From: Hydractinia symbiolongicarpus
Lineage: Eukaryota > Cnidaria > Hydrozoa > Anthoathecata > Hydractiniidae
Length of the DNA stretch: 64,000 nt
Assembly: GCF_029227915.1 (NCBI RefSeq)
Contig: NC_079881.1
Coordinates: forward strand, 9,920,001 to 9,984,000
Direction of reading: 5' to 3'
Made by a program: the position numbers and the translations under genes. The notes below the pieces were generated by a model. That model was not told where the DNA came from, made no database searches, and saw nothing but the letters and a program-made list of their open reading frames with translations. The stretch's first letter is position 1; the number at the start of each line of letters is the position of its first letter. This document shows, piece after piece, positions 53,882 through 64,000 of this stretch.

Positions 53882-54057
53882 CTTCTTATTATTATAATAT
53901 AAATCTCCTATTTTTTTAGAAACTTTATTTTAGGACAGTCGATTTTAATTAGCCCAAGGCTAACAAATTTTTTTTTTTTTTTTTTAATTAATGTATCTAG
54001 CATGTTTTATTGTATATTGTATATCGACTTTAAAGAAAGAATAAATAAATAAAATAA
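53882..54057 (+). other. LINE 3' untranslated region and tail
   Basis: AT-rich, no coding frame. It holds a run of about 18 T near 53970-53987, and ends with a simple AAATA-type tail that joins directly to GCCCGGG of the interrupted tRNA. Confidence 0.85.
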
Positions 54058-54616
54058 GCCCGGGCGGAATAATTGATGTTTCCGCGAAGCGAACCTCGGA
54101 AGAGCCTCTGTAGGTCCCACGGTGTAATGGTTAGCACTCAGGACTCTGAATCCTGCGATCCGAGTTCAAGTCTCGGTTGAACCTGGGCCGTTAGTTGTGC
54201 CTCGGAAGCACCTATTGGGCGTTTGGAAGCAACGGCACTTCAAATATTTTAGTCATTTGCAAGAAGACATTGTAATAACAACGTTCTTCTGAAATGCATC
54301 GGATTAGGGCACAGTGCCTTGTTAGCGCAGTAGGCAGCGCGTCAGTCTCATAATCTGAAGGTCGTGAGTTCGATCCTCACACAGGGCATGGCTTTTAAAA
54401 GCCGCAGTGAATCAAATGTTTGACGCCTATTACAAAACTAGCAACTCAACAATGATTCCGCCCGAGCTCGAACCGGGGACCTTGCGCGTGTGAAGCGCAC
54501 GTGATAACCGCTACACTACGTAATCCAATGAATTTTGGAACCTATGACGAAGGAAAGCAATACAAGGCTAAAATAGCTAGAGAAAAAAGCAAAAACATGT
54601 CGCTTGTTAGTTGCCA
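54058..54616 (+). tRNA. Unit 86: Val 3' end, weak Gln, Met, Val-(CAC)
   Basis: V+ last 15 bases 54058-54072, A72. Q 54113-54184 has changed acceptor (GGTCCCA against TTGAACC). M 54316-54388. V- 54453-54525 b-type. Confidence 0.88.
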
Positions 54617-55233
54617 GATTCCGTAGTGTAGTGGTTATCACGTGCGCTTTACACGCGCAAGGTCCCCGGTTCGAGCCCGGGCGGAATCATTGATGTTTCC
54701 GCGAAGCGAACTTCGGAAGAGCCTCTGTAGGTTCCATGGTGTAATGGTTAGCACTCAGGACTCTGAATCCTGCGATCCAAGTTCAAGTCTTGGTGGAACC
54801 TGTGCCGTTATTTGTGCCTCGGAAGCACCTATTGGGCGTTTGGAAGCAACGGCACTTTAAATATTTTAGTCATTTGCAAGAAGACATTGTAATAACAACG
54901 TTCTTCTGAAATGCATCGGATTAGGGCACAGTGCCTTGTTAGCGCAGTAGGCAGCGCGTCAGTCTCATAATCTGAAGGTCGTGAGTTCGATCCTCACACA
55001 GGGCTAGGCTTTTAAAAGCCGCAGTGAATCAAATGTTTGACGCCTATTACAAAACTAGCAACTCAACAATGATTCCGCCCGGGCTCGAACCGGGGACCTT
55101 GCGCGTGTGAAGCGCACGTGATAACCGCTACACTACGTAATCCAATGAATTTTGGAACCTATGACGAAGGAAAGCAATACAAGGCTAAAATAGCTAGAGA
55201 AAAAAGCAAAAACATGTCGCTTGTTAGTTGCCA
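54617..55233 (+). tRNA. Unit 87: Val(UAC), Gln, Met, Val-(CAC)
   Basis: V+ 54617-54689. Q 54730-54801 has a compensated T-stem pair A51-U63 (CCAAG/CTTGG). M 54933-55005, U73. V- 55070-55142, A5 opposite G68. Confidence 0.92.
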
Positions 55234-55850
55234 GATTCCGTAGTGTAGTGGTTATCACGTGCGCTTTACACGCGCAAGGTCCCCGGTTCGAGCCCGGGCG
55301 GAATCATTGATGTTTCCGCGAAGCCAAACTCGAAAGAGCCTCTGTAGGTTCCATGGTGTAATGGTTAGCACTCAGGACTCTGAATCCTGCGATCCGAGTT
55401 CAAGTCTCGGTGGAACCTGTGCTGTTATTTGTGCCTCGGAAGCACCTATTGGGCGTTTGGAAGCAACGGCACTTCAAATATCTAAGTCATTTGCAAGAAG
55501 ACATTGTAATAACAACGTTCTTCTGAAATGCATCGGATTAGGGCACAGTGCCTTGTTAGCGCAGTAGGCAGCGCGTCAGTCTCATAATCTGAAGGTCGTG
55601 AGTTCGATCCTCACACAGGGCTAGGCTTTTAAAAGCCGCAGTGAATCAAATGTTTGACGCCTATTACAAAACTAGCAACTCAACAATGATTCCGCCCGGG
55701 CTCGAACCGGGGACCTTGCGCGTGTGAAGCGCACGTGATAACCGCTACACTACGTAATCCAATGAATTTTGGAACCTATGACGAAGGAAAGCAATACAAG
55801 GCTAAAATAGCTAGAGAAAAAAGCAAAAACATGTCGCTTGTTAGTTGCCA
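55234..55850 (+). tRNA. Unit 88: Val(UAC), Gln, Met, Val-(CAC)
   Basis: V+ 55234-55306, Q 55347-55418 (no TTTT behind), M 55550-55622 (U73), V- 55687-55759 with A5 opposite G68. Confidence 0.92.
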
Positions 55851-56465
55851 GATTCCGTAGTGTAGTGGTTATCACGTGCGCTTTACACGCGCAAGGTCCC
55901 CAGTTCGAGCCCGGGCGGAATCATTGATGTTTCCGCGAAGCGAACTTCGGAAGAGCCTCTGTAGGTTCCATGGTGTAATGGTTAGCACTCAGGACTCTGA
56001 ATCCTGCGATCCGAGTTCAAGTCTTGGTGGAACCTGTGCCGTTATTTGTGCCTCGGAAGCACCTATTGGGCGTTTGGAAGCAACGGCACTTCAAATTTTT
56101 AGTCATTTGCAAGAAGACATTGTAATAACAACGTTCTTCTGAAATGCATCGGATTAGGGCACAGTGCCTTGTTAGCGCAGTAGGCAGCGCGTCAGTCTCA
56201 TAATCTGAAGGTCGTGAGTTCGATCCTCACACAGGGCAAGGCTTTTAAAAGCCGCAGTGAATCAAATGTTTGACGCCTATTACAAAACTAGCAACTCAAC
56301 AATGATTCCGCCGGGCTCGAACCGGGGACCTTGGGCGTGTGAAGCGCATGTGATAACCGCTACACTACGGAATCCAATGAATTTTGGAACCGATGACGAA
56401 GGAAAGCAATACAAGGCTAAAATAGCTAGAGAAAAAAGCAAAAACATGTCGCTTGTTAGTTGCCA
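55851..56465 (+). tRNA. Unit 89: Val(UAC), Gln, Met, Val-(CAC)
   Basis: V+ 55851-55923, A52 in the T-stem. Q 55964-56035, G51-U63. M 56166-56238 consensus. V- 56303-56374, 72 nt. Confidence 0.9.
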
Positions 56466-57186
56466 GATTCCGTAGTGTAGTGGTTATCACGTGCGCTTAA
56501 CACGCGCAAGGTCCCCTGTTTGAGACCGGGCGGGATCATTGATGTTTCCGCCAAGCGAACCTCGGAAGAGCCTCTGTAGGTTCCATAGTGTAATGGTTAG
56601 CACTCAGGACTCTGAATCTTGCGATCCTAGTTCAAGTCTCGGTGGATCCTGTGCCGTTAGTTGTGCCTCGGAAGCACCTATTGGGCATTTGGAATCAACG
56701 GCACTTGAAATATTTTAGTCATTTGCAAGATCCGAGTTCAAGTCTCGGTGGAACCTGTGCCGTTATTTGTGCTTTGGAAGCACCTATAGGGCGTTTGGAA
56801 GCAACGGCACTTTAAATTTTTAGTCATTTGCAAGAAGACATTGTAATAACAACGATCTTCTGAAATGCATCGCATTAGGGAAGAGTGCCTTGTTAGCGCA
56901 GTAAGCAGCGCGTCATTTTCATAATCTGAAGGTCGTGAGTTCGATCCTCACACAGGGCAAGGCTTTTAAAAGCCGCAGTGAATCAAATGTTTGACGCCTA
57001 TTACAAAACTAGCAACTCAACAATGATTCCGCCGGGCTCGAACCGGGGACCTTGGGCGTGTGAAGAGCACGTGATAACTGCTACACTACGGAATCCAATG
57101 AATTTTGGAACCGATGACGAAGGAAAGCAATACAAGGCTAAAATAGCTAGAGAAAAAAGCAAAAACATGTCGCTTGTTAGTTGCCA
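56466..57186 (+). tRNA. Unit 90 (721 bp): degenerate Val(AAC), Gln, Gln half, Met, Val-(CAC)
   Basis: V+ 56466-56538 with T-arm CCTGT-TTGAGAC. Q 56579-56650, U70. A Gln 3' half is repeated at 56731-56756. M 56887-56959 has TTTT inside (CGTCATTTTCATAA). V- 57024-57095, 72 nt. Confidence 0.88.
56731..56756 (+). pseudogene. Gln 3' half gene from a 104-bp partial duplication
   Basis: After CATTTGCAAGA the sequence jumps back to the T-arm of Gln and repeats the Gln end and trailer hairpin. The fragment contains the B box but no A box or anticodon. Confidence 0.9.
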
Positions 57187-57803
57187 GATTCCGTAGTGTT
57201 GTGGTTATCACGTGCGCTTAACACGCGCAAGGTCCCCGGTTCGAGCCCGGGCGGAATCATTGATGTTTCCGCGAAGTGAACCTCGGAAGAGCCTCTGTAG
57301 GTTCCACGGTGTAATGGTTAGCACTCAGGACTCTGAATCCTGCGATCCGAGTTCAAGTCTCGGTGGAACCTGTGCCGTTAGTTGTGCTTCGGAAGCACCT
57401 ATTGGGCGTTTGGAAGCAACAGCACTTCAAATATTTTAGTCATTTGCAAGAAGACATTGTAATAACAACGTTCTTCTGAAATGCATCGGATTAGGGCACA
57501 GTGCCTTGTTAGCGCAGTAGGCAGCGCGTCAGTCTCATAATCTGAAGGTCGTGAGTTCGATCCTCACACAGGGCAAGGCTTTTAAAAGCCGCAGTGAATC
57601 AAATGTTTGACGCCTATTACAAAACTAGCAACTCAACAATGATTCCGCCCGGGCTCAAACCGGGGACCTTGCGCGTGTGAAGCGCACGTGATAACCGCTA
57701 CACTACGGAATCCAATGAATTTTGGAACCTATGACGAAGGAAAGCAATACAAGGCTAAAATAGCTAGAGAAAAAAGCAAAAACATGTCGCTTGTTAGTTG
57801 CCA
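57187..57803 (+). tRNA. Unit 91: Val(AAC), Gln, Met, Val-(CAC)
   Basis: V+ 57187-57259, U14 in place of the conserved A14. Q 57300-57371. M 57503-57575 consensus. V- 57640-57712, C56 lost. Confidence 0.9.
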
Positions 57804-58418
57804 GATTCCGTAGTGTAGTGGTTATCGCGTGCGCTTAACACGCGCAAGGTCCCCGGTTCGAGCCCGGGCGGAATCATTGATGTTTCCGCGAAGCGAACCT
57901 CGAAAGAGCCTCTGTAGGTTCCATGGTGTAATGGTTAGCACTCAGGACTCTGAATCCTGCGATCCGAGTTCAAGTCTCAGTGGAACCTGTGCCGTTATTT
58001 GTGCTTTGGAAGCACCTATTGGGCGTTTGGAAGCAACGGCACTTTAAATTTTTAGTCATTTGCAAGAAGACATTGTAATAACAACAATCTTCTGAAATGC
58101 ATCGCATTAGGGCACAGTGCCTTGTTAGCGCAGTAAGCAGCGCGTCAGTCTCATAATCTGAAGGTCGTGAGTTCGATCCTCACACAGGGCAAGGCTTTTA
58201 AAAGCCGCAGTGAATCAAATGTTTGACGCCTATTACAAAACTAGCAACTCAACAATGATTCCGCCAGGCTCGAACCGGGGACCTTGGGCGTGTGAAGCGC
58301 ACGTGATAACCGCTACACTACGGAATCCAATGAATTTTGGAACCGATGACGAAGGAAAGCAATACAAGGCTAAAATAGCTAGAGAAAAAAGCAAAAACAT
58401 GTCGCTTGTTAATTGCCA
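57804..58418 (+). tRNA. Unit 92: Val(AAC), Gln, Met, Val-(CAC)
   Basis: V+ 57804-57876. Q 57917-57988, T-stem CTCAG. M 58119-58191. V- 58256-58327, 72 nt. Confidence 0.9.
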
Positions 58419-59035
58419 GATTCCGTAGTGTAGTGGTTATCACGTGCGCTTAACACGCGCAAGGTCCCCGGTTCGAGCCCGGGCGGAATAATTGATGTTT
58501 CCGCGAAGCGAACCTCGGAAGAGCCTCTGTAAGTTCCACGGTGTAATGGTTAGCACTCAGGACTCTGAATCCTGCGATCCGAGTTCAAGTCTCGGTGGAA
58601 CCTGTGCCGTTAGTTGTGCCTCGGAAGCACCTATTGGGCGTTTGGAAGCAACGGCACTTCAAATATTTTAGTCATTTGCAAGAAGACATTGTAATGACAA
58701 CGTTCTTCTGAAATGCATCGGATTAGGGCACAGTGCCTTGTTAGCGCAGTAGGCAGCGCGTCAGTCTCATAATCTGAAGGTCGTGAGTTCGATCCTCACA
58801 CAGGGCAAGGCTTTTAAAAGCCGCAGTGAATCAAATGTTTGACGCCTATTACAAAACTAGCAACTCAACAATGATTCCGCCCGGGCTCGAACCGGGGACC
58901 TTGCGCGTGTGAAGCGCATGTGATAACCGCTACACTACGGAATCCAATGAATTTTGGAACCTATGACGAAGGAAAGCAATACAAGGCTAAAATAGCTAGA
59001 GAAAAAAGCAAAAACATGTCGCTTGTTAGTTGCCA
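58419..59035 (+). tRNA. Unit 93: Val(AAC), Gln, Met, Val-(CAC)
   Basis: V+ 58419-58491, A72. Q 58532-58603, A1 opposite C72. M 58735-58807. V- 58872-58944. Confidence 0.9.
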
Positions 59036-59652
59036 GATTCCGTAGTGTAGTGGTTATCACGTGCGCTTAACACGCGCAAGGTCCCCGGTTCGAGCCCGGG
59101 CGGAATCATTAATGTTTCCGCGAAGCGAACCTCGGAAGAGTCTCTGTAGGTTCCATGGTGTAATGGTTAGCACTCAGGACTCTGAATCCTGCGATCCGAG
59201 TTCAAGTCTCGGTGGAACCTGTGCCGTTAGTTGTGCCTCGGAAGCACCTATTGGGCGTTTGGAAGCAACGGCACTTGAAATATTTTAGTCATTTGCAAGA
59301 AGACATTGTAATAACAACGTTCTTCTGAAATGCATCGGATTAGGACACAGTGCCTTGTTAGCGCAGTAGGCAGCGCGTCAGTCTCATAATCTGAAGGTTG
59401 TGAGTTCGATCCTCACACAGGGCAAGGCTTTTAAAAGCCGCAGTGAATCAAATGTTTGACGCCTATTACAAAACTAGCAACTCAACAATGATTCCGCCAG
59501 GGCTCGAACCGGGAACCTTGCGCGTGTGAAGCGCACGTGATAACCGCTACACTACGGAATCCAATGAATTTTGGAACCTATGACGAAGGAAAGCAATACA
59601 AGGCTAAAATAGCTAGAGAAAAAAGCAAAAACATGTCGCTTGTTAGTTGCCA
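59036..59652 (+). tRNA. Unit 94: Val(AAC), Gln, Met, Val-(CAC)
   Basis: V+ 59036-59108 and Q 59149-59220 consensus. M 59352-59424. V- 59489-59561. Confidence 0.93.
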
Positions 59653-60269
59653 GATTCCGTAGTGTAGTGGTTATCACGTGCGCTTAACACGCGCAAGGTC
59701 CCCGGTTCGAGCCCTGGCGGAATCGTTGATGTTTCCGCGAAGCGAACCTCGGAAGAGCCTCTGTAGGTTCCATGGTGTAATGGTTAGCACTCAGGACCCT
59801 GAATCCTGCGATCCGAGTTCAAGTCTCGGTGGAACCTGTGCCGTTAGTTGTGCCTCGGAAGCACCTATTGGGCGTTTGGAAGCAACGGCACTTCAAATAT
59901 TTTAGTCATTTGCAAGAAGACATTGTAATGACAACGTTCTTCTGAAATGCATCGGATTAGGGCACAGTGCCTTGTTAGCGCAGTAGGCAGCGCGTCAGTC
60001 TCATAATCTGAAGGTCGTGAGTTCGATCCTCACACAGGGCAAGGCTTTTAAAAGCCGCAGTGAATCAAATGTTTGACGCCTATTACAAAACTAGCAACTC
60101 AACAATGATTCCGCCCGGGCTCGAACCGGGGACCTTGCGCGTGTGAAGCGCATGTGATAACCGCTACACTACGGAATCCAATGAATTTTGGAACCTATGA
60201 CGAAGGAAAGCAATACAAGGCTAAAATAGCTAGAGAAAAAAGCAAAAACATGTCGCTTGTTAGTTGCCA
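59653..60269 (+). tRNA. Unit 95: Val(AAC), Gln with C33, Met, Val-(CAC)
   Basis: V+ 59653-59725, Q 59766-59837 (C33), M 59969-60041, V- 60106-60178. Confidence 0.9.
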
Positions 60270-60886
60270 GATTCCGTAGTGTAGTGGTTATCACGTGCGC
60301 TTAACACGCGCAAGGTCCCCGGTTCGAGCCCGGGCGGAATCATTAATGTTTCCGCGAAGCGAACCTCGGAAGAGTCTCTGTAGGTTCCATGGTGTAATGG
60401 TTAGCACTCAGGACTCTGAATCCTGCGATCCGAGTTCAAGTCTCGGTGGAACCTGTGCCGTTAGTTGTGCCTCGGAAGCACCTATTGGGCGTTTGGAAGC
60501 AACGGCACTTGAAATATTTTAGTCATTTGCAAGAAGACATTGTAATAACAACGTTCTTCTGAAATGCATCGGATTAGGGCACAGTGCCTTGTTAGCGCAG
60601 TAGGCAGCGCGTCAGTCTCATAATCTGAAGGTTGTGAGTTCGATCCTCACACAGGGCAAGGCTTTTAAAAGCCGCAGTGAATCAAATGTTTGACGCCTAT
60701 TACAAAACTAGCAACTCAACAATGATTCCGCCAGGGCTCGAACCGGGAACCTTGCGCGTGTGAAGCGCACGTGATAACCGCTACACTACGGAATCCAATG
60801 AATTTTGGAACCTATGACGAAGGAAAGCAATACAAGGCTAAAATAGCTAGAGAAAAAAGCAAAAACATGTCGCTTGTTAGTTGCCA
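60270..60886 (+). tRNA. Unit 96: Val(AAC), Gln, Met, Val-(CAC)
   Basis: V+ 60270-60342, Q 60383-60454, M 60586-60658, V- 60723-60795. Units 96-97 copy 94-95 at a step of 1234 bp. Confidence 0.93.
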
Positions 60887-61503
60887 GATTCCGTAGTGTA
60901 GTGGTTATCACGTGCGCTTAACACGCGCAAGGTCCCCGGTTCGAGCCCTGGCGGAATCGTTGATGTTTCCGCGAAGCGAACCTCGGAAGAGCCTCTGTAG
61001 GTTCCATGGTGTAATGGTTAGCACTCAGGACCCTGAATCCTGCGATCCGAGTTCAAGTCTCGGTGGAACCTGTGCCGTTAGTTGTGCCTCGGAAGCACCT
61101 ATTGGGCGTTTGGAAGCAACGGCACTTGAAATATTTTAGTCATTTGCAAGAAGACATTGTAATAACAACGTTCTTCTGAAATGCATCGGATTAGGGCACA
61201 GTGCCTTGTTAGCGCAGTAGGCAGCGCGTCAGTCTCATAATCTGAAGGTTGTGAGTTCGATCCTCACACAGGGCAAGGCTTTTAAAAGCCGCAGTGAATC
61301 AAATGTTTGACGCCTATTACAAAACTAGCAACTCAACAATGATTCCGCCCGGGCTCGAACCGGGAACCTTGCGCGTGTGAAGCGCACGTGATAACCGCTA
61401 CACTACGGAATCCAATGAATTTTGGAACCTATGACGAAGGAAAGCAATACAAGGCTAAAATAGCTAGAGAAAAAAGCAAAAACATGTCGCTTGATAGTTG
61501 CCA
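60887..61503 (+). tRNA. Unit 97: Val(AAC), Gln with C33, Met, Val-(CAC)
   Basis: V+ 60887-60959, Q 61000-61071 (C33), M 61203-61275, V- 61340-61412. Confidence 0.9.
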
Positions 61504-62120
61504 GATTCCGTAGTGTAGTGGTTATCACGTGCGCTTAACACGCGCAAGGTCCCCGGTTCGAGCCCTGGCGGAATCATTGATGTTTCCGCGAAGCGAACCT
61601 CGGAAGAGCCTCTGTAGGTTCCATGGTGTAATGGTTAGCACTCAGGACCCTGAATCCAGCGATCCGAGTTTAAGTCTCGGTGGAACCTGTGCCGTTAGTT
61701 GTGCCTCGGAAGCACCTATTGGGCGTTTGGAAGCAACGGCACTTCAAATATTTTAGTCATTTGCAAAAAGACATTGTAATAACAACGTTCTTCTGAAATG
61801 CATCGGAATAGGGCACAGTGCCTTGTTAGCGCAGTAGGCAGCGCGTCAGTCTCATAATCTGAAGGTCGTGAGTTCGATCCTTACACAGGGCAAGGCTTTT
61901 AAAAGCCGCAGTGAATCAAATGTTTGACGCCTATTACAAAACTAGCAACTCAACAATGATTCCGCCCGGGCTCGAACCGGGGACCTTGCGCGTGTGAAGC
62001 GCACGTGATAACCGCTACACTACGGAATCCAATGAATTTTGTAACCTATGACGAAGGAAAGCAATACAAGGCTAAAATAGCTAGAGAAAAAAGCAAAAAC
62101 ATGTCGCTTGTTAGTTGCCA
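61504..62120 (+). tRNA. Unit 98: Val(AAC), Gln with C33, Met, Val-(CAC)
   Basis: V+ 61504-61576. Q 61617-61688, C33, TCCAG stem and TTTAAGT loop. M 61820-61892. V- 61957-62029 consensus. Confidence 0.9.
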
Positions 62121-62737
62121 GATTCCGTAGTGTAGTGGTTATCACGTGCGCTTTACACGCGCAAGGTCCCCGGTTCGAGCCCGGGCGGAATCATTGATGT
62201 TTCCGCGAAGCTAACCTCGGAAGAGCCTCTGTAGGTTCCATGGTGTAATGGTTAGCACTCAGGACTCTGAATCCTGCGATCCGAGTTCAAGTCTCGGCGG
62301 AACCTGTGCCGTTATTTGTGCCTCGGAAGCACCTATTGGGCGTTTGGAAGCAACGGTACTTCAAATATTTTAGTCATTTGCAAGAAGACATTGTAATAAC
62401 AACGTTCTTCTGAAATGCATCGGATTAGGGCACAGTGCCTTGTTAGCGCAGTAGGCAGCGCGTCAGTCTCATAATCTGAAGGTCGTGAGTTCGATCCTCA
62501 CACAGGACTAGGCTTTTAAAAGCCGCAGTGAATCAAATGTTTGACGCCTATTACAAAACTAGCAACTCAACAATGATTCCGCCCGGGCTCGAACCGGGGA
62601 CCTTGCGCGTGTGAAGCGCACGGGATAACCGCTACACTACGGAATCCAATGAATTTTGTAACCTATGACGAAGGAAAGCAATACAAGGCTAAAATAGCTA
62701 GAGAAAAAAGCGAAAACATGTCGCTTGTTAGTTGCGA
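62121..62737 (+). tRNA. Unit 99: Val(UAC), Gln, Met, Val-(CAC)
   Basis: V+ 62121-62193. Q 62234-62305, C66 opposite A7. M 62437-62509, A71, U73. V- 62574-62646. Confidence 0.9.
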
Positions 62738-63354
62738 GATTCCGTAGTGTAGTGGTTATCACGTGCGCTTTACACGGGCAAGGTCCCCGGTTCGAGCCCG
62801 GGCGGAATCATTGATATTTCCGCGAAGCGAACCTCGAAAGAGCCTCTGTAGGTTCCATGGTGTAATGGTTAGCACTCAGGACTCTGAATCCTGCCATCCG
62901 AGTTCAAGTCTCGGTGGAACCTGTGCTGTTATTTGTGCCTCGGAAGCACCTATTGGAGGTTTGGAAGCAACGGCACTTCAAATATCTAAGTCATTTGCAA
63001 GAAGACATTGTAATAACAACGTTCTTCTGAAATGCATCGGATTAGGGCACAGTGCCTTGTTAGCGCAGTAGGCAGCGCGTCAGTCTCATAATCTGAAGGT
63101 TGTGAGTTCGATCCTCACACAGGGCAAGGCTTTTAAAAGCCGCAGTGAATCAAATGTTTGACGCCTATTACAAAACTAGCAACTCAACAATGATTCCGCC
63201 TGGGCTCGAACCGGGAACCTTGCGCGTGTGAAGCGCACGTGATAACCGCTACACTACGGAATCCAATGAATTTTGGAACCTATGACGAAGGAAAGCAATA
63301 CAAGGCTAAAATAGCTAGAGAAAAAAGCAAAAACATGTCGCTTGTTAGTTGCCA
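62738..63354 (+). tRNA. Unit 100: Val(UAC), Gln, Met, Val-(CAC)
   Basis: V+ 62738-62810, anticodon stem GGGCA with one mismatch. Q 62851-62922 (no TTTT behind). M 63054-63126. V- 63191-63263. Confidence 0.9.
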
Positions 63355-63971
63355 GATTCCGTAGTGTAGTGGTTATCACGTGCGCTTAACACGCGCAAGG
63401 TCCCCGGTTCGAGCCCTGGCGGAATCATTGATGTTTCCGCGAAGCGAACCTCGGAAGAGCCTCTGTAGGTTCCATGGTGTAATGGTTAGCACTCAGGACC
63501 CTGAATCCAGCGATCCGAGTTCAAGTCTCGGTGGAACCTGTGCCGTTAGTTGTGCCTCGGAAGCACCTATTGGGCGTTTGGAAGCAACGGCACTTCAAAT
63601 ATTTTAGTCATTTGCAAAAAGACATTGTAATAACAACGTTCTTCTGAAATGCATCGGAATAGGGCACAGTGCCTTGTTAGCGCAGTAGGCAGCGCGTCAG
63701 TCTCATAATCTGAAGGTCGTGAGTTCGATCCTTACACAGGGCAAGGCTTTTAAAAGCCGCAGTGAATCAAATGTTTGACGCCTATTACAAAACTAGCAAC
63801 TCAACAATGATTCCGCCCGGGCTCGAACCGGGGACCTTGCGCGTGTGAAGCGCACGTGATAACCGCTACACTACGGAATCCAATGAATTTTGTAACCTAT
63901 GACGAAGGAAAGCAATACAAGGCTAAAATAGCTAGAGAAAAAAGCAAAAACATGTCGCTTGTTAGTTGCCA
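63355..63971 (+). tRNA. Unit 101: Val(AAC), Gln with C33, Met, Val-(CAC)
   Basis: V+ 63355-63427. Q 63468-63539, C33. M 63671-63743. V- 63808-63880 consensus. Confidence 0.9.
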
Positions 63972-64000
63972 GATTCCGTAGTGTAGTGGTTATCACGTGC
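63972..64000 (+). tRNA. Unit 102 (cut at right edge): Val 5' part
   Basis: First 29 bases of a sense Val gene, ending in the anticodon stem; the anticodon is outside the window. Confidence 0.9.

Larger units (their letters stand above)
51367..54057 (+). mobile_element. 5'-truncated LINE inserted in a tRNA-Val T-loop
   Basis: A 2691-bp AT-rich non-LTR retrotransposon copy. It starts inside the endonuclease domain, so promoter, any ORF1 and the endonuclease N terminus are gone. It continues through reverse transcriptase and a C-terminal region, then about 176 bp of 3' untranslated sequence with a T18 run near 53970 and the tail AGAATAAATAAATAAAATAA. The left border has a 14-bp direct repeat (51365-51378 and 51397-51410), whose first GA lies in the tRNA; such repeats fit template jumping during target-primed reverse transcription. 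No target duplication beyond one possible A. Protein features suggest a Jockey/CR1-like clade; I cannot place it more exactly. Confidence 0.93.
1..64000. repeat. Tandem tRNA array, 617-bp unit, about 102 units
   Basis: The unit repeats at 617 bp (common lengths 615 to 617). Relative to the first base of the sense Val gene (offset 0), genes lie at: V+ 0-72 (+ strand, Val), Q 113-184 (+, Gln CUG), M 316-388 (+, Met CAU), V- 453-525 (- strand, Val CAC). The next V+ begins 92 bp after the last base of V-. Unit entries below use these letters; positions inside tRNAs use standard tRNA numbering. 'b-type V-' means a CAC gene with A5 opposite G68 and G53-U61. 'U73' for M means T instead of A as discriminator base. 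The array has no CCA ends, which fits eukaryotic nuclear tRNA genes. Only two stretches are foreign: 34715-35071 and 51367-54057. Both window ends cut a V+ gene, so the array is longer than the window. Confidence 0.97.

Noticed and set aside
53968-53987. T18 run in the LINE as a second insertion or poly(A) tail of another element
   Set aside because: No target duplication or tRNA sequence is next to it; it lies inside the LINE 3' untranslated region, which continues past it to the real tail.
1-64000. CRISPR array or bacterial tRNA operon
   Set aside because: The repeat unit is 617 bp of tRNA genes without unique spacers. There are no CCA ends and no bacterial promoters, and the LINEs are of animal type.
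1-64000. Entamoeba- or Dictyostelium-type tRNA array
   Set aside because: Those arrays have other gene sets and short tandem repeats or very AT-rich flanks; here the tRNAs are close to vertebrate forms and both LINEs have the look of invertebrate animal elements.

Overview
The window is an animal nuclear tRNA megasatellite. Almost all of it is a tandem array with a unit of about 617 bp, each unit carrying four tRNA genes in a fixed order: tRNA-Val (UAC or AAC) on +, tRNA-Gln (CUG) on +, tRNA-Met elongator (CAU) on +, and tRNA-Val (CAC) on -. I count 102 complete or partial units (about 97 Gln, 99 Met, 102 sense-Val and 99 antisense-Val loci, near 395 tRNA loci). Both window edges fall inside sense-Val genes, so the array continues on both sides. 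The genes have no encoded CCA, have internal A and B boxes and T-run terminators, and closely resemble the tRNA-Val, -Gln and -Met genes known from vertebrates. This, with animal-type LINE remnants, points to a metazoan, probably a marine invertebrate such as a cnidarian or a lophotrochozoan. I cannot name the species.

Layout: 1-34690 is array, with local accidents: a 78-bp partial duplication at 10264-10341, a fold-back fusion at 13590-13717, a unit without Gln and Met at 24294-24590, and an inverted Met segment at 25281-25450. At 34715-35071 the 3' end of a LINE in minus orientation splits a sense-Val gene in the D-loop. Array resumes to 51366 and includes a second copy of the inverted Met segment (40670-40839), carried there by a duplication about 15.4 kb long. 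At 51367-54057 a 5'-truncated LINE (endonuclease and reverse transcriptase, two frame breaks) splits another sense-Val gene in the T-loop. Array then runs to the end, with a Gln half-gene duplication at 56731.

Function: the units are a bulk source of three tRNA species transcribed by RNA polymerase III. The two Val genes are divergent, with a 91-bp spacer; Met and antisense Val have T-run terminators close behind them; Val and Gln are mostly not separated by a terminator and may share a transcript. Subfamilies of units recur in multi-unit blocks (2, 3, 5 and about 25 units), which shows growth by unequal exchange and segmental duplication. Copies range from consensus to clearly degenerate. 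Unusual variants include Gln genes with a CUA (amber-reading) anticodon and a Val-bodied gene with a UGC (alanine) anticodon. I see no real protein gene except the LINE remnants; the repeated open frames of about 75 to 150 codons are tRNA sequence read as protein.
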